Below are positions 37,601 through 49,600 of a stretch of DNA of 64,000 nt, one piece after another. A program made the position numbers and the translations under genes. The first letter of the stretch is position 1. Every line of letters starts with the position of its first letter. Source of the stretch: Scolanthus callimorphus (lineage: Eukaryota; Cnidaria; Anthozoa; Actiniaria; Edwardsiidae); contig CM066922.1 of NCBI GenBank assembly GCA_033964015.1, forward strand, positions 25,910,961 through 25,974,960. Direction: 5' to 3'. Below the pieces are notes generated by a model, which was given only the letters and a program-made list of their open reading frames with translations, was not told the origin of the DNA and did no database searches.

Positions 37601-40600
37601 CCACGAATAATCCACAGCTTGGTTCGCCGTTACATGTTTCAACTAAGTTATATGTTTCTGGTAGCAGTTAGTCTTAGACACGAAAAACGTCAGATTGGTG
37701 CCCCTCCCCCCAAGTTTCTCCCCAAACAATCCTTAAAAATCCCGATTTTGTTCCCTGCATATTAAATTCCCCCAAACATGCGGTAATTTCACATGGCTTG
37801 CTACGGCCCTGTATAGAGTATAAATATCCACGAAACGGAAGTTCTAGACTATTCAAGTCAGCAGGGTAGAGAAGAAAACGAAAAAAAAACGAAAAGAAAT
37901 TATAAGGAGGGCCACAGGGGGCCGAACCCTGCATCATATAACCTGTGTTTTTTTTCAATCCAGATGACGCACCAGACGTTGACATGTGTCTGGTAAAGAA
38001 GAGTATCCCTGAGAGTCAGCCCAAGGGAGCTGTAGTGGGACAGTTACTAATAGAGCATACAGATCCACCCAAGTACTCTTGCGCGCTCACAAGCTGTTGC
38101 CATCAGATTGGGCAAATCACCCCACAGACTTTCCCTTACCAATGCAAGGTAAAACTACCCTGAGTCACCTTCTCGCGTTTAATGGAATGGCATACGCTTA
38201 ATTTGTTACGCGTTATTTAAAGGGGCATTGTCACCATTTTACACGATTTTAGGGTTAATTTAGGTCGCTTAAATGAAGTCAGATTCACAAGAATTGAACA
38301 AAATAATCGTCTAGGTTTGTTAAATAACGTTTCAGCTACAAGATGAGTACACATTTGGAGTGTTATCGAGCGGATGGAATTGGGTTGTAAAATGACATTT
38401 ACATATCAGGCTGAACAGTTTTCAAGCTTGGAAATTTGATAGCGAAAGCTATTAAATCGTACGTAAGAATGCCTATATAATGCAAGTTTCAGTTCCTTTT
38501 TCTTTTTAGGACATAATGACAGTATACATGGGATTCTGAGTTGTTTCTGTAGATCACTAGTCTTATTTTATAATATTTGTTGAAACAACCGTGACAGTGC
38601 CCCTTTAACACCCTCTGACCCTTAACCTCTCAAAGAAAAAGGACGCGCTTATTTGTCACGTTATTTTTGGATCACCCTCTCAAGCTTATAAGCCGATCCT
38701 TGATGACGTCATTGTTTATATTCACGAAATTTTAAAACGCTGCATCTAGCTTTGAAAAGACAACGAGAAGTTCAAAGTAAGTTCAATTTATATTGTTAAG
38801 TGTCTTGACCTGTTCCCATATTATTTTTCAGGCTAGTTGAAGCTTTTCAAAATTATGTGAAATCATTGCAGCAAAAGGCTAATTTAGCTCACATGTTTCC
38901 TCTAAATTGATCGTTGCACCGCGGGATTCTAAATGTCAGCTTGAAATTTTCCAATTATGTTTCATTTACAGTCCTTTTATTCAGAACTCATTATTTTATA
39001 GCTCCTCGAGCGGGCTGATTCTGAACATTACTTATGCTAATGAGCTCACATTGTAAGCAAAGGATCCTCCTATTTGACACTGTTTTTGAGCAACCTCTCT
39101 CCTGAAAAGAAGGGACACGCTCATTTCGCACGCTAATTTTTGTCGAGAGGACATCACCTATGGTAGCCCACGTGTTCTTTGATTTATTTTGCTTGGTAAA
39201 GCTTAGCAAAATGTTTGGTATGTTGAGGCTCTAGACAAAGAACAACGTTCGTTGCACTGATAGATTAAATCAATAGTATAGATGTGGCAGTAACTAATTC
39301 AGGTTTCTTCGTATTATTGTTTGATGTGCAGGTGGACAGCCCTGATGATAACTCTGTTAACCGACCAAGCCACGACGCTTCTTCCTTGTTTTATGTTGAC
39401 GACAGCCTTGTGTTGAGGAGTCGGAAGTCGCTACAGTATAATGACTACCCTAGTGGTGAAATCAAGGTTCCGATTAGTTGCCATGATTTCAGTCGGCCCT
39501 TACATTTTATAGGAGACACATATAATGTCTCTGTATTAGGTAAGAGAGTGAATGTAGAATGTAGCAAAGCCATAGGGTCTTCTGATAAAAAAGATAAAAA
39601 ACCTCTTCATAATTTCGAGACATTCAATGTTAGACTGAAAATACAAGAAATGATAAGAACACGTTTAATTCTTATCGATTTATGCTTTTGTTGACCTTAA
39701 TATGGTACTTGTCTAAAACGAAGCATTGTCTGCGATTGTCTGCCTTAATAATAAAATGCACATGCATGTTGTTGAACGTAATATGGTGTTTGTCTAGAAT
39801 GTAGCAGACCTCATTGTCATTTCTTGCTGTTTTTGGCATTAATATGGTGTTTGTCTAGTATGTAACGAAGTACATCGCCCGGCTTTATGATTCATTTCAT
39901 GCTGTTGTTGACATTAATATGGTGTGTGTCTAGGATGTAGCGAAGGACATCGCCCGGCTTTATGATTCATTTCATGCTGTTGTTGACCTTAATAGGTGTT
40001 TGTCTAGGATGTAACAAAGGACATGACGCCCAGCTTTATTATTCATTTCATGCTTTGGTTGACCTTGATATGGTACTTGTCTAAAACGAAGCATTGTCCA
40101 TTGTCTGCCTTGATAAGAAAAATGCACATACTTATTGTTGAACTTAACATGGTGTTTGTCTAGAATGTAACAGAGCTTATTGTCATTTCTTGCTGTTGTT
40201 GACCTTAATATGGTGTTTGTCTAGAGTGTAACAAAGGACATCGCCTGGCTTTATGATTCGTTTCATGCTGTTGTTGACATTAATATGGTGTTTGTGACAT
40301 GAAAACTATATTATGCTTATCAATCCATGCTTTTGTTGACCTTAATATGGTATTTCTCTAAAACGAAGCAAAGTCCATTGTCTTCCTTGATAATAAAATG
40401 CACATGCTTATTGTTGAGCGTAATATGGTGTTTGTCTAGAATGTAACAGAGCTCATTGTCATTTCTTGCTGTTGTTGACCTTAATGGTGTTTGTCTAGAG
40501 TGTAACAAAGGACATCGCCGGGCTTTATGATTCATTTCATGCTGTTGTTGACCTGCCTTCAGTCAAAAGACATGAAGCGTGCACCCCTAGAGTTGAATTT

Positions 40601-43600
40601 CAACTCATTATTCCATTATTGATTTCATTTTTCAATCCAAAACTGCATTTTTCAATTCAATATTAAGAATGTGATAGCCGTTGCAAATTCTCTGTCTGTG
40701 ATTCCATGGCAACGCACGCCCTTTTTGAGCAAAACGCATGCAGAATGTTTTGAGAACAGACACACAAGGCGCCAAAGTGTGAAAGTGAACGTGCGTTGCC
40801 ATGGAATCGTAAACAAAAAAAATAGTTTCGATTTGCAACGGCTATAACATTTTTAATATTGAATTGAAAAATGCATTTTTGATTGAATAATGAAATCAAT
40901 AATGGAATAGTGAATTGATTATTCAACTCTAGGGGGGCACGCTTCATGTCTTTTGACTGTAATAATAAAATGCAAATGCTTATTGTTGAGCGTAATATGG
41001 TGTTTGTCTAGAATGTAACAAAGGACATCACCCGGCTTTATTATTCATTTCATTGTTGACATTAATATGGTGTTTGTGACATTATTTTTTTTATTCTTAT
41101 AAATTCATGCTTTTGTTGACCTTAATATGGTATTTGTCTAAAACGAAGCAAAGTCCATTGTCTGCCTTAATAATAAAATGCACATGCTTATTGTTGAACG
41201 TAATGGTGTTTGTCTAAAATGTAGCAGACTCCATTGTCATTTCATGCTGTTGTTGACCTTAATATAGTGTTTGTCTAGAATGTAACAAAGGACATCACCC
41301 GGCTTTATGATTCATTTCATGCTGTTGTTGACATTAATATGGTGTTTGTCTAGAATGTAACAAAGGACGTCGCCCGGCTTTATGAATCATTTCATGCTGT
41401 TGTTGACATTAATATGGTGTTTGTCTTGAATGTAACAAAGGAACATCGCCCGGCTTTATGAATCATTTCATGCTGTTGTTGACATTAATATGGTGTTTCT
41501 CTAGAATGTAACAAACGACGTCGCCCGGCTTAATGAATCATTTCATGTTGTGGTTGACATTAATATGGTGTTTGTCTAGAATGTAACAAAGGACATCGCC
41601 CGGCTTTATGATTAATTTCATTGTAGTGCTGTTGGCATTAATATGGTGTTTGTCTATAATGTAGCAAAGGGCATCGCCCGGCTTTATGATTCATTTCATG
41701 TTGTTGACATAATATGGTGTTTGTCTAGAATGTAGCAAAGGGCGTTGTCCGCCTCCCCCTGACTGTGGCCGGTGCGCTAATGGCGGGATTTGCATAGACA
41801 AGGAGGGAGGCTACATATGTAAGTGTCCTCCCGGCTACAGAGGAGAAAAGTGTGAGCAAGATATTGATTACTGTGTACCAAACAAGTGCGAGGTGAGTGT
41901 TGTTTGTTTGTTTGATTGATTGTATTTTATTTTCTTTCTCTGATTGTCTAAATAAAGCAAATGAGTCTTGAAAGCTATAATACAAAGTAAATACACTTAG
42001 GCCCTTAGGCAACTGTTATAAAGGTAACAAATTAAATAAAAAAACAATCAGACAACGTACGACTCAAGTGTAGCGGTTGAGACAAGGAATTAACCTTATA
42101 TGTATGCTAAAGTGCTTAATGAAATATCCCATGTGTGCTTCTGAGCGTTAGTCGTAGTAAGCGGATAAAGAGAAAAAAATATATCTGCCTCCGAGACCGA
42201 TTCGAACCCACGACCTCGGTTTAGTAGTGACCTACACGAAAGCAAGAGTTGCTTTGTTTTTGTGTCTTCTATGCATTCTGATTGGCTGACTAAACATAGA
42301 TTCAAAACCCCAACCAAAAGCAACGTGTAGAAAACTGCTTTTTCTTTCGACAGTCATCTGATCTCAAAATAAGCAAATAAATAATTTGTTTAAGTGACAC
42401 TGTGTATTTAGGTCATCGTAAAAAAACGATAAAAAAGAATAATTTCAAACAAACTAGATTTTAAGCTGGCCAAGAGGCAAACCTATAACACTCACTACTG
42501 TTTATCAACAAAGATTGAATAGAGCCTTTTTTCTGTGAACCAATCGATCTCTGATTGGCATATTTACAACACTGGATGACGTGAGCGCTATTGGCTGTGC
42601 ACAAAAAATTATCAACGGCCATGCGAGAATCGAACAGGACTTAAACACGAAACCGCGCTATAAAAGGGATAGGTCCACCCCCATTTCACACCTTTTGAAT
42701 TCAAACGGTTATTCAAAATGGCCGGTTAGCCAACTTGTAGAGGAGGAGAGAGGAGTAATATTAAAAATACAACTTAATGCTGACCATTTTCGTGCTAAAA
42801 ATAAAGAAACTTACACCATTTACTGAAAACAATTCTACCTATAAAAGGATAAAGTATGAATGTATGTGTTTCTAGCCAAACAATGGTCAAGATTTTGTTA
42901 CAATTTGAATTACGCGCCGATTTATTCAAGCCACTGAAGAAGCGGGCTTCTTCCGCCATTTTGTAGAGCCCACAATAATCTTTTACAGCAGTAATTCAAC
43001 CATATACATGCGTATGAGTGTCCCTCGGGATTCGAGTGATTCTGACAAAAGAATAAGGGACGCGAGAGGCCGATATCGAAAGCCCGTTGTTATTCAGTAA
43101 TGGCGGGCCGACGTCGATCGTGGAGAGCTAACCATGAGAGATTTTATGGTTTTATTCAGTCGTTTGAGGGAGGAGAAAGTGCAATTAATAGTCTCAAGGA
43201 ATCTCCTAAGCCTATGGAATACCAGAACTTTGTTTTACCTTGTAAATGTTCCCATTATTATTGGTCAGAGTGCGACGAGAAGGCCGCCTCCATTCAACGC
43301 TCACAATATTCAAGAGTCTCTTCAATCTACTCACTGACTCTGTGTTTGCTCCGTTTTCTGAACAACATAAGCGTTGTCGGCCAAGAGAATCAACCTGGCA
43401 ATGCATAAAGTGCATTGGGAATGAAGGATCACTAAGGCCGGGAATATTTGCATCAAGCTTTGAATTGAAGACGAACTCATGTTATGAAAGATAACAGCAG
43501 TTACGACTCGCCGTCGTTCCTCCGTATTTTGTTGGACTCCTAGTTGGTCGCATGCCGCAGTAACTGTGCTGTGGTTAAGAACAGTAATATTCTTGTCGTT

Positions 43601-46600
43601 AAATGAAAGATATTTGAAATGTAGTGAGTGCGATTAATAAATCGGAGCCGTACAAACGTATAACTCGACAGCGTACTTTTTGTGTTTATAAATAATTACG
43701 AGGATAGAATAGAATAAGAGACCCTCCGAAAGCTGAAATTGTTAAATGGAATCGTGAGATTCCTTTACTATAAACCATGAAAATGTTTGAGAATACGTTT
43801 TGTTATTTTGAAGGATGTAAAATTAGAGAATATCGCGTTGGGTTGAAGGGAGAATTCATCAGCACTGAAACAGAGCTCTTTCCTGCTCGGCGATTGAGTG
43901 ACAACTAAAGGTGACAAACGCCTGGCGCTGGCCCTTTTATAGCGCGGTTTCGTGTTTAAAGACACTGGCAACTGGACCACCCTGTTACCTAATTTTATAT
44001 GTTTGTTTAAGCAATAAAAGTACTTTCCGCGTGCTCTCTGGTTTCTTACAAACACGAGGGGGTTGTTGGGAGAACTGATAAAAACTTGAAAGACACGAGC
44101 CGGAGGCGAGTGTCTTTCAAGTTTTATCAGTTCGACTAACATTCCCCGAGTGTTTGAAAGAAACCAGATAGCGCGGGGAAGTACTTTATTGCTTTCAGAA
44201 AATAACGTACACACGCGCGAAATCGTTGTGTGACAATCGTGTTTCTCAGGTCTCTTACAAATACGCCTTTTAACCAATCAGAATGCGCACATTCACTATA
44301 TAAAATAGGTGTTATTTTCTAATTGCCAATGATGGCATTTTTCTCTTCCACAGAGAGGAACATGTCAAGATGGTGTGACATCGTTTACGTGTAAATGTAA
44401 CAAAGGCTTCACTGGCGCTTTGTGTGACAAGACCAGGTCACACTGCAACCAGTGTAAGCTTGGTACCCTGTGTGTCATGTTCGTCAAGGCTCCTATAAGG
44501 TCAGTTCTAGATGCCATATCGAGTACCTCTTTTACGTCTTACTGGTCTGATGCTGAGCCCATTACCTCTGGGTTTGGCTACAGGCACAGGAGGAGATGAT
44601 TATCTTTTGGGAACGATTTGTCCAATGTTTTTCTAGCTGTGCACTAAAGTATAATGGACGCATTTCGACAGCTAATTAGTATGCGTGATATTCTTCGTGG
44701 AGTAATGAGAGCAATTGCATTAACCGTGGCAACTAATTCTTGCGGGAAAGTCGAATTTAGAAATAGTCTCATCTGCTCCTGTGCTGGGACACCCAACATC
44801 AAAAATACAGGCTCCTGATGATGGGCTCCGGTCTGTATACGTGTGACGAGCACTTTGTCTCAGTAGAGACATAGTTGCCTTTGTCTTTATTATCTTCGTT
44901 CTACATACACAAAACACACACACAAAAAGTAGTTCCTTTTGCACCTATTATCTTCGTTCTACACACACAGTGTGCGCCATTGTGGGACTTTGAGTCCGTT
45001 AGCCTCCCCTTATCACGTCAGTTAATTTTTTGTAAGTTTTTTTAATTTCTTCTGTATTTCGGCGTGGTGAAAGCTACTAAATAAATAAAAAAAATAAAAC
45101 ACAAAACATACACAATTATTATATTTGTTCTACAAAGGAGTTAATTTGTTGAGGTGTAGGGTATTGTTGTGTTATCCAACCAGAGAGGAGCCTTAAGCAA
45201 CTACGTACCGACCTCTTTGTCTTAGTTGTTTTTCTCTTTACACTCGCAGATGTCTAGGCGAAGACTACCAAATAAGAATATTAGAGGAGGGCAGGTCTCC
45301 CACGGAGGAGAAGCTTCGAGCAATAGAACAAGAGATCGCCATATTGATCGACGGCTTGGTCGTGGACAGCAAAGGTTTGCAATGTGCAATTTACTCCACC
45401 ATTGAATGATCAACGAATTGCACCTAGCGCAGGGTTCGAACGCGTACTGGAAAACCGGGAATGACCTGGATTTTCATTTCCCTCCTGGAAAGTCGTTGAA
45501 AGTCCTGGACCTGTAAGAAAAATCCTGGAAAACTCCTGGAAAATGTTTCAACTCAAATGTGGTTGAATCAATCAGTTTCGTGAATCTGATTTTGGGCTGC
45601 AAATTATGACACCTCCATACTTATCATGTTTTTTGGGGTAGGGGGCATTTCTACCCAATAAAAACTCCTCGAAAACAAAAACTAAAGACTTCCTGAAAAA
45701 CCCTGGATTTTTGTCATTCAGAAAGCGTACAAACCCTGCAGCGGAATGTATCAAACAGAACCTCACTAAACGAACAATTTCTCGCACCTCAGCATTTACA
45801 GTTAAGTGTGTGGAACACAACCTCATTATAAATGAAACAACTTCTCGCGCTTTGGCTAAAATGTATAGTGCAATGCACTTTTCTAGCACACATTTTACGT
45901 CAAATTTTCACCCTTTACGTCAAATTTTCGCGAAGCTTCTGACCCCGCACCATTTAAGATATTGGCGTCAAATTTTCTGTGTTGTTAGAAAATGATCACA
46001 ACTAGAAAACCGTGTCAGGGAACTTTTATTTTTTACTTTGAAAATTTTTTTTGATAAATTTTGCGGCCACAAACTGTAAAAAATGCGACTCTTGAGTTCG
46101 CGACCTAATATTTTCGTAAATATGCAAAATATCGAAAATCGCTGACACGGTTTTGCAGTTCATTTCTTCGAGACTAAAATCCGACGAAGTGCGAAATTGT
46201 GCAACAAACCGCTAGTGGAGTGGAGCTTCTCAAGTAAACAAGGTAGTTTTTAGTTCGTTAAACTAAACAACTTCATCAGATAGAGCAATTTTTAAAGCTT
46301 TTAAATGATATATAGCTGATAATCATAGCATAAATTGCGACGCGACGAGAATTTCTCTCCGAAGACACCCCTCACGGGTTTACAGAGATCTTAAGGCCAT
46401 CTTAGGTTTCTTGGACAATCTAGGGCGATTTTAGGCGATCTTAGGACTCAGAGTAGGCCTAAGTTCTAACGTGTAACCTTCTTTTCTCCGTGCAGGTAAG
46501 GCTCGTCGCCGTCGTTCTCCTGCCGACTACTATGTAGAAATCCTCAAAAGCACTCCCTTGAGTGGCAAGGACCAGCGCACCATACTCTACTTGACGATCA

Positions 46601-49600
46601 TGGAAGCGCAGTATAACTACCAACCCATGCTGGCATCATATGCATGCAAACTACTAGCAAAGTCCAAGAGGGCGTGCATTGGGGAGAAGGACTGTCAGGT
46701 ACCTAATGAGCATTGTGGTTGCTATAGTAACAAGTGGCCAAGTTTGTTTTGGCTGCAGCTATTTCTCAAACTTGTTTTGTGAAAAACGTGCTGCGTTCCC
46801 TTGCTTTAGGCTGGTAAACAATTTTCAAGAAAATGTTATCATAAACAGCGAAATAGAAATGTAAAATGTAAAATAAAAGTAACGGGATTATAACGATTTC
46901 ATGGCAGCGGGCCCGTGGGTAATCCTGGCAACAGAACTGCTAAAAAAAGTAAAAAAAAAGTAACCGTGCTTATATAGCGCTTATCCTCGCGGCTCAAAGC
47001 GCTTACATTAACGGATAACTCATCCTATAGAAACCAGCTTTATAATCATGAGTGTGTGTGTTAGCATTGTGAGTTCTGTGAAACAGAGGTTGGGCAACTT
47101 CCGACGGTCCTCGTGGTTCTTTAACGTCCCTCTGGTTCCGGTTAGTGTAGTGTATGTGAGAGACGAGACCTACCGGTTTAACGTCTTTATCCGAGAAGAC
47201 ACGAAGGTCTAACCATTTGCGGATATTAAAGCAAAGGCAGCACCTTCTCAATTATTTAGAAAAGACCCTGAGTGTTGGTCCGGCCGGGGTTTGAACTCCT
47301 AACCTCCCGAACATAAGCCCGGCGCTCTACCACTGCGCTAACCGGTCGTCTAAGTTAGTGAGCGTGCCATGAAAATGACAGTGGATATTGATAGGCCATT
47401 CTTGGTACATCAAAAACCGGACAGCAAGAGTTTCAGGCGAAAGCTTAATGATTAATTCATCTCTTGTAGGTCCTAGAAGCAATTGGAGAACAATGCCCAG
47501 GTACTGGCAAAGGAGGAAGAACAGGAGCCCAGTCGTCCGGCTTGGGTGGTGGTGCTACGGCTGGTGTGGCTATTGTGATTGTGGGGGTCCTGTGTATCGT
47601 GGCCTTGTTAGCGATGTTCTACTACCGACGAAAGTACAAGAAAGCAAAGGTAGGTTATACAACACCACTACCAACTCGCGCGCTCTGATTGGTCGGCAGG
47701 CCATGTGTGATTATAGTACACACGTACTATGGGAATAGCGTTTGTGCTATTGCATAAAACAAAGTGATAGATGTGCAATAGACGTCAATGCTCAGGCAAA
47801 AGGTGCATAAGGAGACCCGATGAATGCATTCCCGAGATGTACTCTCCGCCATCTGGCTGCTGCAATGGACGATTTTAGCTATCTCTCTCTCGTGAGCGCG
47901 CTTAGCGTTGTTGCGGGATATGCGCTGCATGTTGGTAGATGTGGGACATGTGTCGAACAAACTGTTAAAAAAGCGCGCGCTGCATTCTGCTAGTTGTGGG
48001 ACATGACTTGGCACATCTGAATAAAGAAGAGCGCACGCGCTTAGAAGGCAAAATCATATCTGAGCTCAGGGGAGACTATGAGTAGTGAATATATTTTGAC
48101 ACTTTCAACGATTCTGTTCGAGTTTCAAACAATTCGGGAAGGTCGTTGTTGATAAATAGACGATTGCAGCAATAACATGCGCGCGTTGGATGACGGTAAA
48201 TGTTGAGCATGCGGCAAGTAATGTAGTTGCGGGACATGTCAAAGGCCTTTCTAAACTGAAGAGCTCGCGCGCGCTTGTAGCTTTAAATGATTCATTAAGT
48301 TTGCTGATTTTCGTATTGGTCTTTTTTGATGTTGTTTTATCTATTATTTTATGCAACTTCCTTTCTCGCTGAATCCATTTCTTTCGCTATTGTATCTGTA
48401 AACGTCAATCGCCATGTAAACACGCGCACAAATCAACTCATAAACACACGCGTATTCTCTTCTAAAATGCTATTCTCGAACCCGGAGCTCCCCGGCTCGT
48501 CTCCTCGCGGGCGAGGCTCTGGTGACAGCCATTTAATTGATGCATGCGCGAGATTTGATACAGAGCCGTTGAGGGAAATACCTTTCTGCACGTGCCCCAA
48601 TGTCCAAAATCAGCCAATCAGCGAAGGCCCTCAATCGGTCGCCACCTGAGCCTCCACCACGAAGCCGTGGAGCTCTTGGTACGAGAATGCTAAAATGCCG
48701 AAAGGCTAACATTCACGCATGCGCTGTTATTTCTCACCGCTGACGTCTGTGTTTGCACACTCAAGCATTACCGAGAGGTCATGGTGTCATACACGTGTGA
48801 CTCGCCTGCCCAGCGACCACGACTTGTAAGTAGCCATTGAATGCACACCTGCAACACTCACTAGATACGCTTTGCTGTGACAACTTCCGTTGAGTTTGGA
48901 GCAAGATCATATAGATGAGGCCAGTTAACTCAAAAGGTGGCTTTGAATAGAGCCTCCTACGCAGCCGCTGGCGTGTCGCTCGTTTCACTTCTCCTCGTCA
49001 GCGTCATAACGTTACGAAAGTGAAATAGGAAAATACGATTCCTGAGCTCCTCCGAAGCATGTTACTGCTATTTTGTATTATGCTGAACTCTACTCCAACT
49101 AGCAAACCGCGGTTTGGCTTCCTCCAATCAAACGAGTGAACAGCTCTTGGTGATTTCCCGCAGCTTTTTTGAACTAATAAGAGCAACTTTCTTCACCATA
49201 AAATGCAAACGAAACTCATAGAAAAAGTCCATGAGCCTGTCTTAAAATGGCCAAAACGGAGTTTGACATTCGGAAATGCAAGTGGGAGTTCGCAGAATTA
49301 TGAAAATGGCAGTAAAATGCAATACAATACAATAAACTTTATTTCACGAGAGTTTCATAATAGCCATACAGGATAGTTTTCTTACTTATGGCCCTCCTAA
49401 TTCTAAATACAGTATATATAATAAAAACAACGAAGGTAAGACTTCGATATTTAAAATCTACAAAAAGACTAGTATGACAAACTACGCTAGGCTACTAAAA
49501 AGACAAGCAAAAAAGAACAAACAGACTGACTGACAACAACATAACACATAACATAAAACAATAATGTCATCAGTAAGGGATCTCGGGCTGTTGTGGCGTA

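Larger units (their letters stand above)
41893..44353. other. Intron 14
   Basis: Contains a SINE-like B-box fragment (42175-42235), an inverted pair of TATA-bearing ends (about 42635 and 43960) and a family C element (44007-44320) ending 34 bp before exon 15. Open frames at 43100-43410 do not match a protein I know. Confidence 0.5.

Noticed and set aside
43100..43408. 102-aa basic frame as a Harbinger or Myb-type transposon protein
   Set aside because: The N terminus is arginine-rich, but no catalytic or helix-turn-helix pattern could be recognised.
43768..44277. 169-aa minus-strand frame
   Set aside because: Largely the family C repeat plus an inverted terminal repeat; no domain and no other support.
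44500..44599. Continuation of the exon 15 frame past the donor
   Set aside because: The extension loses domain character, while splicing at 44500 gives the correct phase into exon 16.
47278..47352. Functional tRNA gene on the minus strand
   Set aside because: A and B boxes are present, but the stems are poor and the sequence continues into a SINE body and tail.
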